Positions 36,177 through 44,978 of a stretch of 64,000 bases of DNA are shown piece by piece. Numbering within the stretch: position 1 is the first letter of the stretch; each line of letters opens with the position of its first letter. The notes beneath the pieces were generated by a model that saw only the letters and a list, made by a program, of their open reading frames with translations, had not been told where the DNA came from and searched no databases. Origin of the DNA: Armatimonadota bacterium (GTDB lineage Bacteria; Armatimonadota; Fimbriimonadia; Fimbriimonadales; Fimbriimonadaceae); assembly GCA_016789105.1 (NCBI GenBank), contig JAEURN010000008.1:496001-560000 (forward strand). The letters are read 5' to 3'. The position numbers and the translations under genes were made by a program.

Positions 36177-37994
36177 ATGTGCGGCATCCAAGGCTTTTTC
36201 GACCACTCAGGGTCGGCACCAGAAGGGCTCTGTTCGACCATGGGGTTTTGCCAATGGCACCGCGGCCCCGATGACCACGGCGTCTTTGAATCCGGCTTTG
36301 CGGCCATCGGCAACATGCGCCTTTCGATCATTGACTTGGAATCGGGCCACCAGCCGGTCGTTTCGGCGGACGGCCAAGTCGCCCTCGTCCAAAACGGCGA
36401 AATCTACAACTACATCGAACTTCGCGACGAGCTGATTGGGAAGGGTTGCCGGTTCGAGACTGAAAGCGATACCGAAGTGCTGCTGCACGGCTACCTGACG
36501 TGGGGAAAATCCTTTGTCTCCCGCCTGACCGGCATGTTTGGGATCGCCATTTGGGACGCCAGGTCGAAGGAGTTGCATTTGTTCCGGGATGCCCTGGGAG
36601 TCAAACCCCTGTTCCTTTGCGACCAGGGTGGACGAACCTATTTTGCCAGCGAGATCAAGGCAATCTTGGCGGCCGGGGTGCCAAGGTCGGTTGACCACGA
36701 AGCTCTCCATCACTTTTTAAGTTATGGTTTTGTTCCTCCACCCTACACACTCTTTGCTGGAATCAGACATTTAATGCCGGGGTGGATGGCAACTGTTTCG
36801 CAACGGGGAACCGAGCTCGCCCAATGGTGGCACCCGGCCGACACCGAACCCGTCCCGATTGGTGAAAGTGATTTTGCCGAACAGTTCTTGAGCCTGCTCG
36901 AAGAATCTGTGCGGCTCCGCATGCGCGCGGATGTCCCCTTTGGGGCCTTCCTCAGCGGGGGCTTGGATTCTAGTACGGTGGTCGGGCTGATGGGCCGCTT
37001 CACGGACGAACCAGTTAAGACGTTTTCTATAGGTTTTCACGATGAAAGATTTGACGAATCGGAGTGGGGGAAAATGGCGGCGGCCCGGTTTGGAACCGAC
37101 CACCGCTTGGAATTCGTGGGGCCGGAAATTGTCCACAAATGGGTTCGTGCCGTCTATCATTGCGACCAGCCCCACAGCGATGTCAGCTTTTTGCCCACCA
37201 TGCGGTTGAGCGAACTAGCCGTCCAACATGTGAAAATGGTGCTCACCGGGGACGGCGGCGACGAACTGTTTGGCGGCTATACAAAATATTCAAGTTATTT
37301 TGAAAAACATGGTTTCAACCAATCGACCAAGAATTTTTGTGACGCCTATCACCGGCACATCACGCTCTTCGATGAGGGCGAAAAGCGCGCCATCTACACG
37401 TCTTCTCAATCGGACCGCGTCGTGGGGCTCGATTCCTGCTCGGTCACAGAAAGCTGGCTTAAGAAGGTGCCCCAGTTCGATCGGGTCAATCAAGCGTTGT
37501 GGCTAGATGTTGCCCTTCTGCTCCCCGGGAACAACTTGGTGAAGCCGGATCGAATGGCCATGGCGGTTTCTCTGGAAGCGCGTGACCCCTATTTGGATAA
37601 GCATCTGGCGGAGTTCGCGCTCTCCGTCCCGGGCGACCTTAAAGTCCGCGGCGAAGTCACCCGGTATGCCTACAAAATGGCGGTGGCCCCATTGCTTGGC
37701 GATGAACTCACCTACCGGCCCAAGCGGATGTTCACCGTGCCGATCGGAGAATGGTTCAAAGATGTTTTGGCCGGGTTCACGCGCGGGCTGCTTCACTCGG
37801 ATCGGTTCTTGGAGCGGGGATTGTTTGAACCTGAAGTTGTCAACCGTTTGTTGGAGGAGCACGAGTCCGGGCAGGTTGACCACACCCGGCAGATCCGCTT
37901 GCTCTTGGCGTTAGAAATCTGGTTCCGGCTTTTCATCGACCGGGAGGAACTCTCACCTCACCTGGACGAAGAGTCGCTGATCGCGACGGTTTGA
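36177..37994 (+). CDS. asnB: Asparagine synthetase (glutamine-hydrolysing) family amidotransferase
   Basis: The 605-residue protein has an N-terminal class II glutaminase domain (catalytic Cys2 in MCGIQGFF, glutamine-binding VQNGEIYNY) and a C-terminal synthetase domain with the PPi loop FLSGGLDSST and TGDGGDELFGGY. It makes asparagine or, as in many exopolysaccharide loci, may amidate a sugar acid. It is the last gene of the plus-strand glycan run, 3 nt after the phosphoglycosyl transferase, which favours the second role. Its 3' end overlaps the convergent acyltransferase gene by 37 nt. Confidence 0.88.
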   Translation: MCGIQGFFDHSGSAPEGLCSTMGFCQWHRGPDDHGVFESGFAAIGNMRLSIIDLESGHQPVVSADGQVALVQNGEIYNYIELRDELIGKGCRFETESDTEVLLHGYLTWGKSFVSRLTGMFGIAIWDARSKELHLFRDALGVKPLFLCDQGGRTYFASEIKAILAAGVPRSVDHEALHHFLSYGFVPPPYTLFAGIRHLMPGWMATVSQRGTELAQWWHPADTEPVPIGESDFAEQFLSLLEESVRLRMRADVPFGAFLSGGLDSSTVVGLMGRFTDEPVKTFSIGFHDERFDESEWGKMAAARFGTDHRLEFVGPEIVHKWVRAVYHCDQPHSDVSFLPTMRLSELAVQHVKMVLTGDGGDELFGGYTKYSSYFEKHGFNQSTKNFCDAYHRHITLFDEGEKRAIYTSSQSDRVVGLDSCSVTESWLKKVPQFDRVNQALWLDVALLLPGNNLVKPDRMAMAVSLEARDPYLDKHLAEFALSVPGDLKVRGEVTRYAYKMAVAPLLGDELTYRPKRMFTVPIGEWFKDVLAGFTRGLLHSDRFLERGLFEPEVVNRLLEEHESGQVDHTRQIRLLLALEIWFRLFIDREELSPHLDEESLIATV

Positions 37995-39079
37995 ACGCCC
38001 GGGGCGAACCACTCGGCCGATTTTCGGCGGGCCCATTCAACGCTCGGCCTTTCAAGGAACTTGTAACTTAGGGCCGAGAGGCCAAGCGTTCCTGCAATGG
38101 TCAAAACCGCATGCACGGCAGGGAAGTTGCCTAGCCCGACCAATTTGAGGGCTTGGAAGGCAAAGGGGTGGAGCAGGTAAATGCTGTAGCTCCACAGCCC
38201 AATAGGGTTAAAAACCCGGTCGAACGGTTTGGGCGTTTCCACTTGGGCAATGCTGATCCAGGCCATCCATGCGGCCAAAAGCACGAAAACCAACCGGCCA
38301 ACCCCGGTGACGGTGGCCGTGTCGGTGGCGGCAAGGGGCGAACAGACCGCTATGGCCAACAGCACCGCGAGTCCAGCCCGCGAGACCCATGCCGGGCGTG
38401 CTGGCTGGTGGCACTGGAAATGCACCGCCAAGTACATCCCCACCGCGAACAAAAACAGGTGGTTCACGGGACTGACGTATTCCGCCCACTGTGGAGCCAG
38501 CAGGGCGCGGGAATCCAACTGCCAGGCCGTCCACGCCACCGATCCGGTCGCTAACACGGATACGGCCGCCATCCGCGGCCACGGCCGACCCATGGCACCC
38601 ATAAGCAACGGGAACGCGGCATAACACACCACCTCAACGCCGATCGACCACCCCCCGATGATCCCCTTGATGCTGGGATCAATGAACCCGAACAAGAGGC
38701 TGGTATGGAGCAGCGCGTTCCGCCAATTGACCCCTTCCATGTCGTGGGTGAGCATCCGGAATGCCGTCGCTACGGCGAACGCCGCAACATACAGCGGCCA
38801 GAGCCGCATGAACCGTTTCCAATAAAAGTCTTTGAGGCCGATGGCGGTCAAAAGCGGCTTGCCACTATAGACATAAGCCATGGAGAACCCCGAGATGACA
38901 AAGAACATCTCGACCCCATAGATTCCCAGCCAGTTCCAAAAATGCTGGAAGAGCCCGTCTTGCAAGATGCCGGTCCAGCCAGTCGTGTGGAACAGCATGA
39001 TGCCGCAAGCAAGCATCCCCCTCAGCGCGTCCACGCTTTCAATTCGGGGTTTGCCCGCCGGCGCGGCTGGAACCGTCAT
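37958..39079 (-). CDS. Acyltransferase 3 family (OafA/YrhL-like)
   Basis: The 373-residue protein has about ten helices and starts with the family signature RIESVDALRGMLACGIMLFHTTGW (R-x10-H type). The EMFFVISGFSMAYVY and FMRLWPLY motifs follow. Such enzymes acetylate or otherwise acylate cell-surface sugars from the cytoplasmic side. It is the last gene of the long minus-strand nonulosonate operon, coupled to the preceding polytopic gene by a 4-nt overlap. It probably decorates the glycan. Confidence 0.87.
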   Translation of the reverse strand: MTVPAAPAGKPRIESVDALRGMLACGIMLFHTTGWTGILQDGLFQHFWNWLGIYGVEMFFVISGFSMAYVYSGKPLLTAIGLKDFYWKRFMRLWPLYVAAFAVATAFRMLTHDMEGVNWRNALLHTSLLFGFIDPSIKGIIGGWSIGVEVVCYAAFPLLMGAMGRPWPRMAAVSVLATGSVAWTAWQLDSRALLAPQWAEYVSPVNHLFLFAVGMYLAVHFQCHQPARPAWVSRAGLAVLLAIAVCSPLAATDTATVTGVGRLVFVLLAAWMAWISIAQVETPKPFDRVFNPIGLWSYSIYLLHPFAFQALKLVGLGNFPAVHAVLTIAGTLGLSALSYKFLERPSVEWARRKSAEWFAPGVQTVAISDSSSR

Positions 39080-40053
39080 GCTGGTTCAGGCTCCGCAGGT
39101 CCAGTTTCGGGCAGGACGGCGCACCCGGCAAGGCACCAAAGCACCGGCATCAAAAAGGCGATCGCGCCTAGCCCTTCAAACAAAAAGGCGACCGCCGCCG
39201 CAGAAAAGAACCACATCAGCGGGCGGGCCGGCCGACCCAGGCTGTTCAGGGCCACCAAAAACCAAACGACCAAAGCTAAAATCCCGATGTAGAGGAAGAA
39301 CCGCATCTTGTCGTTCACCATGTAGCTGACCAAGATCGTGTTGCGTTCTAATGCGGCACTCAACCCGGTCCCCTTGGCGTAGTCGGCCGTTCCGCTGCCG
39401 AAAAACCCCAGCTTGTTCTTGACCGCCGCGACCAAGCCTGCAAATCCCAATGCAAGCGACATGTACAGGCCGATCCGCATTTTCTTCACGGCTTGCAGGT
39501 TCATCAAGACGATCATGAACCACGCTAAGGCCACCCCCGAAGACAGAAAACTCATTGCGGCGCTGACATAAAACTGCCAACCTCGGCGGTTGTCAGAAAA
39601 GAGATAGATATACAGGTTGGCAATGCCGACGATCACGAGAACCGTTCGATAACTCAGGGCAAACGGAAGCAAAAAAACCACCAACTGGATCAAATGGATC
39701 CGGCCGTGGAACCTGGCCGTGGCCACCGTCAACAATACCGGCGCCATCAACACCGCCTCGAACCAGGAGGGCATGCCTTGCAGCCAAGAGAAATACCAAG
39801 GCGAAACGATGGCGAACCGCAAGAAATGCACTCCCAAAACGGGCTCCGCGAGAATGTTCAGCTTTCCGGTTGCCAAAAGGATGGAAACGTATTTGATTTG
39901 GGAAAAGAATCCATCGGTGTCATCGCCGTTGAACAAGTGGAGACCCCGAACCTGGGAAAGCACGATGAACAACAGGCTGGCCATGGCAACCGCCAGTTGG
40001 GAATGCGAAACCACCCAGCGGCGCGGTGGACTGGGCGTCGCGGTGGTGGCCAT
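39076..40053 (-). CDS. Polytopic membrane protein, Wzy/EpsG-like candidate polymerase
   Basis: The 325-residue protein has around nine to ten helices. An N-terminal periplasmic loop (LFNGDDTDGFFSQIKYV) and a large periplasmic loop after the middle helices are present. No strong family motif is seen, but size, topology and position (glycan locus, no other Wzy candidate) suggest an O-antigen-type polymerase. Acidic and Arg residues in loops would carry catalysis. Overlaps the acyltransferase (4 nt). Confidence in membrane topology is high, in function low. Confidence 0.6.
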   Translation of the reverse strand: MATTATPSPPRRWVVSHSQLAVAMASLLFIVLSQVRGLHLFNGDDTDGFFSQIKYVSILLATGKLNILAEPVLGVHFLRFAIVSPWYFSWLQGMPSWFEAVLMAPVLLTVATARFHGRIHLIQLVVFLLPFALSYRTVLVIVGIANLYIYLFSDNRRGWQFYVSAAMSFLSSGVALAWFMIVLMNLQAVKKMRIGLYMSLALGFAGLVAAVKNKLGFFGSGTADYAKGTGLSAALERNTILVSYMVNDKMRFFLYIGILALVVWFLVALNSLGRPARPLMWFFSAAAVAFLFEGLGAIAFLMPVLWCLAGCAVLPETGPAEPEPA

Positions 40054-40062
40054 CAGGTGAGT

Positions 40063-40692
40063 TTACAGGGCCAAGAACGAGCGGATGACCGTCAAACCGG
40101 CTTCACCGCTCTTTTCGGGGTGGAATTGGGTGCCAAACACATTGTCCTTCCGCACGGCGGCCACCACCGGGTACCCGTCATAGTCGCACTCTGCCAAAAC
40201 GTGCCCAGGATCGTTGGGAATCACACTGAAACTGTGGACGAAATAGAACTGGGCCGAGGGGTTGCTTCCCTCCAGAATTGAGCCTTCCCAGGGGTTGGTC
40301 TGGCGCAATGGAGCCCAACCAATGTGGGGGCGCTTGCGAACAGTCCCTTGGTCAGTGCGGCCCGGGATCTCTTGCACAACCCCGGGGATGATGCCGAGGC
40401 CGCCATGTTCGCCAAACTCAAAGCTCTTGTCCATCAGCATTTGCATCCCGACGCAGATCCCAAGGAATGGCCGGCCCGTTTGGATGAACCCCTGCACGGT
40501 CTCGCGGAAGTGGAGGCGGTTCAACTCCGTGATGCAATTGCCAAAGGCCCCCACTCCGGGCACGATTAGGCGGTCGGCGTTTTCCGCTTCGTCGGGGTGG
40601 GCGGCCACGGTGACATCCGCCCCACACGCCTTGAGCGCATTGTGCACGCTGAACAGGTTGCCTGTCCCATAGTTGACAAGGGTGGCTTTCAT
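40063..40692 (-). CDS. HisH-like glutaminase of a sugar amidotransferase (WbuY type)
   Basis: The 209-residue class I glutaminase has Cys80 in FLGICVGMQML and the His191/Glu193 pair in FHPEKSG. It matches imidazole-glycerol phosphate synthase subunit HisH, which supplies ammonia to HisF. In this operon it sits with a HisF-like gene and an N-acetyl-sugar amidotransferase, the arrangement of WbuX/Y/Z and of PseA/LegZ sets. There it makes acetamidino groups on sugars, so a role in histidine synthesis is unlikely. It starts overlapping the HisF-like stop by 4 nt. Confidence 0.85.
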   Translation of the reverse strand: MKATLVNYGTGNLFSVHNALKACGADVTVAAHPDEAENADRLIVPGVGAFGNCITELNRLHFRETVQGFIQTGRPFLGICVGMQMLMDKSFEFGEHGGLGIIPGVVQEIPGRTDQGTVRKRPHIGWAPLRQTNPWEGSILEGSNPSAQFYFVHSFSVIPNDPGHVLAECDYDGYPVVAAVRKDNVFGTQFHPEKSGEAGLTVIRSFLAL

Positions 40693-41435
40693 GATTGGGC
40701 CTCTCGGACGGCTGTTTTGATTTCGGCGACCGAAAATGATTTGTAATGGAGGGCGTGGGCCACCGCCACGGCATCGGCACCGCCCAACCGGACGGCCTGC
40801 TGGGCGTGCTCCAGAGTGCCCATGCCCCCGCTCAGGATCACCGGCACTTCCACCCGGCTCGTCACCGCCCGGCACAATTCGACATCAAAGCCTTGCTGTG
40901 TGCCTTCGTTGTCGACTGAAGTCAGCAGGATTTCCCCCACACCGAGTTCGACCGCTTCGCAAACCCATTCCACCACGTCGCGACCCGTGTGCTCCCGCCC
41001 ATTGTCGGTGAAGGCTTCCCATTTGCCTTCCCCAGCCGATTTGGCCTCGATGGAAAGCACCATGCACTGCGTTCCAAATCGTTCACTGACTTCGCGGATC
41101 AAATCCGGATTCTTGGTCGCCGCCGTGTTGATGGCGACCTTATCCGCCCCTGAATGCAGGAGCTTGGCGGCGTCATCAGCACTCCTGATCCCGCCGCCGA
41201 CGGTGAGCGGCACAAAGATGTTGCCGGCGGTCTTTTGCAGGAGGTCTTCCAAAGAATTGCGGTTATATAGGCTGGCGACGATATCCATGTAACAAATCTC
41301 GTCGATTCCTTGCCGGTAGTAGTCTTCGACGAACTCTTGGGGGTCGCCCAACTTGCGCAGGCCCTCCAGCCGGATGCCTTTGATCAGGTTCGGGCTCTTG
41401 ATGTCGAGCCGCGCAATCACACGGACGTCGCGCAT
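40689..41435 (-). CDS. HisF-like ammonia-channel subunit (WbuZ type)
   Basis: The 248-residue (beta/alpha)8 barrel starts MRDVRVIARLDIKSPNLIKG, with the first catalytic Asp of HisF present. The second catalytic aspartate of true HisF (IDAK) is Glu here (LSIEAKSAG). The substrate phosphate loops VGGGIR and ILSGGMG are kept. This partial loss fits the view that such proteins only channel ammonia from HisH to the sugar amidotransferase. An upstream in-frame start at 41477 is less natural. It is followed by the HisH-like gene. Confidence 0.85.
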   Translation of the reverse strand: MRDVRVIARLDIKSPNLIKGIRLEGLRKLGDPQEFVEDYYRQGIDEICYMDIVASLYNRNSLEDLLQKTAGNIFVPLTVGGGIRSADDAAKLLHSGADKVAINTAATKNPDLIREVSERFGTQCMVLSIEAKSAGEGKWEAFTDNGREHTGRDVVEWVCEAVELGVGEILLTSVDNEGTQQGFDVELCRAVTSRVEVPVILSGGMGTLEHAQQAVRLGGADAVAVAHALHYKSFSVAEIKTAVREAQS

Positions 41436-41442
41436 TTCCGGT

Positions 41443-42789
41443 TCAAGCGTAGTGGGCCGGCAAGGCCTCGGCCTCAAAGACGGTGTTCCTCAGTTTCCAA
41501 ACGCCGTTTTCTCGCTTCCACAAGTGCGGCGACCGGAACGAGTCGGCCAAGTTGTCGAAATATTCCCGATCCATGATCGGTTGTTCGAACATCTGGCTGG
41601 CTTCCGGGAATTCTTTTTCCGGAATGCTGAGGTAGCGGAAGATCTCGTCGGCAAACCTTTCCGGCCATTCGCCGTCATACTTTTTGACCAAGGCGATGCC
41701 TTCCTCCCGCTCGATGTCTTGAGACCGGATCTCTTGGGCGGCATCGTATGTGGCCCGCCCGATCCCAAATTTGATGTAGGTGGTGTAGTAGTGGTAGTCG
41801 TCGATCCGGTCGTCGATCGAGTTGTATTTGCTATAGGTGCCAGGGGTTCGCTCGGGACTCGCTTCAAACCCTCCATGCTCAACGCTGTAGTAGTAGCAGC
41901 TTTGGGGGTGCCACTTTAGATAGTAGCCGGTGTAGTGGACTTCAATCTTCTTGCGTTCAAGCTCATCGGGGTCAGCCGGGAGATAGGGGTTCAGGTCGGC
42001 TTGTTCAAAGCCAAAGTGATCGATCAAGTCTTGCACGCTGGTGCCGCCGATGAAGATTTGCGAGTTGTCTTGCTCGGCAAAATAGGCGTAGTCGCGCTTG
42101 GCGCTTGAGGTGTCGGCGATCGGGTTGCCGTATTCAGCCTCGTTTTCACCGTAAAAAACCAGCGGCAAGTTGAACAAGGCCGCCATTTTGGGGGCCAACA
42201 ACTTTTGCCCGAAAATGAAAGGTTGGAACGGGTGGAACAGGTTTTCCACGGCCAAGCGGGTCAGCAAGCGGTGGGCCCGGCCGTTGGGGGTGCACAAGTA
42301 GTTGTCGAACCCGGCATGGATCCACCGCTGGAAGTTGCGCCAGCCCCATTCCGTGTAGACGTGGGGGGCCCAAGTCACCGTCAGCGGGTGCATCCCATAT
42401 TTTTCTTTTAGGATGTGGGCGGCATAAAAGCTGTCTTTGCCGCCGGAGCCGGGCACCAGACAGTCATAGGAGCCGTCAGTCTTGCGGAACCGGTCGCACA
42501 GGTCCACGAGCTCGCGTTCCCGTTCGGCCCAGTCGATCCGGCCGTCGTGCTTTTGTTCTGCCAACCGGCAGGCGTCGCAGACCCCGTTTTCGTCAAAGTT
42601 GATCGTGGCTTTTTTGCTGTCGCGTGTGTGTTTGAACTCGACCGCCGAGTTTGGCCGCTGGTTGGATATGACGCACTTCTTGCAGAACTTGATCTCCCGA
42701 GGCAAACCGTAATAGATTTCAAGTTGGTCTTCCGGTCGGTCGTACTTGGAGTAGTCGATTTCGCGTCTTGCCGGATACTTTGTCGCCAT
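41443..42789 (-). CDS. N-acetyl-sugar amidotransferase (WbuX/PseA family)
   Basis: The 448-residue protein has a zinc-like cysteine set (FCKKCVISNQRP, then VCDACRLAEQ) and an N-type ATP-pyrophosphatase loop, VPGSGGKDSFYAAHIL. Family members activate an N-acetyl group with ATP and add ammonia to give N-acetamidino sugars, as in pseudaminic or legionaminic acid variants. The following HisF- and HisH-like genes (7-nt gap) supply ammonia. It implies that this organism's nonulosonate or another sugar carries an acetamidino group; the acceptor is inferred. Confidence 0.88.
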   Translation of the reverse strand: MATKYPARREIDYSKYDRPEDQLEIYYGLPREIKFCKKCVISNQRPNSAVEFKHTRDSKKATINFDENGVCDACRLAEQKHDGRIDWAERERELVDLCDRFRKTDGSYDCLVPGSGGKDSFYAAHILKEKYGMHPLTVTWAPHVYTEWGWRNFQRWIHAGFDNYLCTPNGRAHRLLTRLAVENLFHPFQPFIFGQKLLAPKMAALFNLPLVFYGENEAEYGNPIADTSSAKRDYAYFAEQDNSQIFIGGTSVQDLIDHFGFEQADLNPYLPADPDELERKKIEVHYTGYYLKWHPQSCYYYSVEHGGFEASPERTPGTYSKYNSIDDRIDDYHYYTTYIKFGIGRATYDAAQEIRSQDIEREEGIALVKKYDGEWPERFADEIFRYLSIPEKEFPEASQMFEQPIMDREYFDNLADSFRSPHLWKRENGVWKLRNTVFEAEALPAHYA

Positions 42790-42817
42790 GGGTTGAGCCG
42801 CCGCAATGGGGTGCCCG

Positions 42818-43978
42818 CTATTCTACTTGTTTCAGGGCGGCTCCGAGTTGGGCCGCCACCCGCGCGGCATCGGCGCGCGTCAAGCCGACCGAGCAGGGCA
42901 AGCTCAGGCATTCGCGTTGGAGCTGATCCGCCACCGGGCAATCCCGAGGTGCCAAATGAGAATAGGCCGGCGAACGGTGCAGGCATTGCCACAAGGGTCT
43001 TGTTTGAATCCCGGCGGATTCCAGAAACGTGCAAACCGGGCGCCAATGCCGGCCCCGCATGCGGATTGTGTAAAGCCACTTGGCCCCGGTACCGTAGCCA
43101 GGCTCGGGCATGGGCTCTATTGGGAGGTCGGCCAACAACTCGGCATACCAGTCGGCAATCTCGGCTTTTTTGGCCAGGAATGCCGGCAGCTGTTCCAATT
43201 GCGCCACGCCCATTGCCGCCAGAACATTCACCAATCGGTAGTTGTATCCGACCTCGTCATGGATGAATTCGACCGGTTCGATTTTTGCCGTAGTCGTGAG
43301 GTGCTTGGCTTGTTTGGCCAGAGCTTCGTGATTTGTGCAAACCATCCCACCTCCGCCAGTTGTGATGAGTTTGTTACCATTAAAGCTGAACACACCGCAA
43401 TCGCCGATGCTCCCAACGAGTCGCCCTTGCCACGTGGCGCCCAGCGATTCGGTCGCATCCTCCACAACCTTCAACCCATGGCGTTCCGCCATTGCGGAGA
43501 TAGGGGCCATGTCGCACGAGATCCCCAAAATATGGACGGGCATGATGGCGGCTACCCGCTGGCCAGTAGCCCGCTCTACGGTTTGCCCGCCCACCATCTC
43601 GCATTCATCGGTCAAAAACCTTTCAACCGAACATGGATTCAATTGCCAGGTCTCTTCATCGACATCCAGAAAAATGGGGACAGCGCCAGCATGGGAAACC
43701 GCATTGGCACTCGCGATAAAGGTTAGCGCTGGAACCAGGACACGATCGCCGGGCTTGACACCGGCGGCCATGAGCGCGGTGTGCAAGGCGGTTGTTCCGT
43801 TGGAACAGGCGACAGCAAACCGCGTTCCCACGGCGGCCGCGAATTCCTGTTCGAACCGTGTCACATAGCTGCCTACGCTGCTGACCCACCCGGTGTCCAG
43901 GCATTCTTTGATGTAAACCCACTCGTTGCCCGCCAGATGGGGCACGCAGAGCGGGATGAACGGCGGGTCAGACGGCAT
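42818..43978 (-). CDS. legC: LegC-type PLP aminotransferase (DegT/DnrJ/EryC1)
   Basis: The 386-residue protein starts MPSDPPFIPLCVPHLAGNEW, overlapping the dehydratase stop by 11 nt. The PLP-binding Lys is in FSFNGNKLITTGGGG, with the phosphate site ACSNGTTALH and EDATESLGA. It matches the LegC/PglE branch, which aminates the 4-keto sugar made by the dehydratase (GDP-linked in legionaminate loci). An open frame reaches 44185, but it would run over the dehydratase gene. Operon order supports the assignment. Confidence 0.88.
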   Translation of the reverse strand: MPSDPPFIPLCVPHLAGNEWVYIKECLDTGWVSSVGSYVTRFEQEFAAAVGTRFAVACSNGTTALHTALMAAGVKPGDRVLVPALTFIASANAVSHAGAVPIFLDVDEETWQLNPCSVERFLTDECEMVGGQTVERATGQRVAAIMPVHILGISCDMAPISAMAERHGLKVVEDATESLGATWQGRLVGSIGDCGVFSFNGNKLITTGGGGMVCTNHEALAKQAKHLTTTAKIEPVEFIHDEVGYNYRLVNVLAAMGVAQLEQLPAFLAKKAEIADWYAELLADLPIEPMPEPGYGTGAKWLYTIRMRGRHWRPVCTFLESAGIQTRPLWQCLHRSPAYSHLAPRDCPVADQLQRECLSLPCSVGLTRADAARVAAQLGAALKQVE

Positions 43979-44951
43979 AAGTCCCCGGACGGTAATGCCC
44001 GATGTGGCCAACAACCCACTCGATGGTCTGGGCGAGCCCCTCCTCCAGGCTGACCCGGGGTTCCCATCCCAGGAGCCGCTTGGCTTTGGAACTGTCGGCC
44101 AGCAGTCGTTCGACCTCTGAGTTTCCCGGCCGAACCCGCAGACCATCGGTGACAATTTGAATCGGCTTGCCCATCGTTTCGGCAATCAGCTCCGCCAAGT
44201 CGCCGATGGAAATCTCCCGGTTGCTGCCCAAATTGACGACTTCGCCCACCACTTCGTCGGGCCCTGCGGCGGACAGGAACCCTTCAACGGTGTTTGCCAC
44301 GTAATTCAAATCCCGGGTCGGGGTGAGCGAACCCAACTTGACTTCGGGGCCGTTGCACAGTTGGGAAATGATGGTGGGGATCACTGCTCGGGCCGATTGG
44401 CGCGGGCCGAACGTGTTGAACGGCCGGACAGTCACCACGGGAACGCCGAAAGACCGCTGATAGCTTTCGGCCATCATGTCGGCCCCGATCTTGGATGCCG
44501 AATAAGGGGATTGCCCCTGCAGCGGGTGGGTCTCGGCGATTGGGACTGTGATCGCCGTACCGTAAGTTTCGCTGGTGCTTGTGTGGATCACGCGGCGCGT
44601 GCCGGCTTCGCGGGCGGCTTGCAGCACATTCAAAGTGCCTTCGACATTGGTGCGGACGTAGCTGCGCGGGGCGGAATAGCTGTAAGGGATAGCGATCAGC
44701 GCCGCCAAGTGGAACAAGGTGTCTTGCCCTTGCACCGCTTCTTTGACCGATTCGTTGTCGGCGATGTCGCCCGCGTGGATCCGCATCTCGGAAGCGAGAG
44801 GACTGTCGTCCAGCCATCCCCACCGCCCGGCTCCGTTGTAATGCACAAACGCCGTGACTTCCGCACCCTGGCGAACCAGCTCTTCGGCCAAGTGGCTGCC
44901 GATGAAACCCCCGGCACCCGTGACGAGCACCTTGCGGCCACTCCAATCCAT
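43968..44951 (-). CDS. legB: LegB-type NAD-dependent 4,6-dehydratase
   Basis: The 327-residue extended SDR has the NAD loop VTGAGGFIGSHLAEEL, active-site Thr/Ser region HTSTSETYG, and the Y-x3-K pair in PYSASKIGADMM. Family members remove water from nucleotide-HexNAc to give the 4-keto-6-deoxy sugar. Closest by sequence pattern is LegB of the legionaminic acid pathway (GDP-GlcNAc). It lies 27 nt after the guanylyltransferase gene and is coupled to LegC, which fits GDP-linked intermediates. Confidence 0.88.
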   Translation of the reverse strand: MDWSGRKVLVTGAGGFIGSHLAEELVRQGAEVTAFVHYNGAGRWGWLDDSPLASEMRIHAGDIADNESVKEAVQGQDTLFHLAALIAIPYSYSAPRSYVRTNVEGTLNVLQAAREAGTRRVIHTSTSETYGTAITVPIAETHPLQGQSPYSASKIGADMMAESYQRSFGVPVVTVRPFNTFGPRQSARAVIPTIISQLCNGPEVKLGSLTPTRDLNYVANTVEGFLSAAGPDEVVGEVVNLGSNREISIGDLAELIAETMGKPIQIVTDGLRVRPGNSEVERLLADSSKAKRLLGWEPRVSLEEGLAQTIEWVVGHIGHYRPGTYAV

Positions 44952-44978
44952 TTGGCTATTTAAGCACGATCCGGGGTT

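Noticed and set aside
40063-41435. Histidine biosynthesis genes hisH and hisF
   Set aside because: They lie between a sugar amidotransferase and a Wzy-like gene, and the HisF-like protein has lost a catalytic Asp. A WbuY/WbuZ role fits better.
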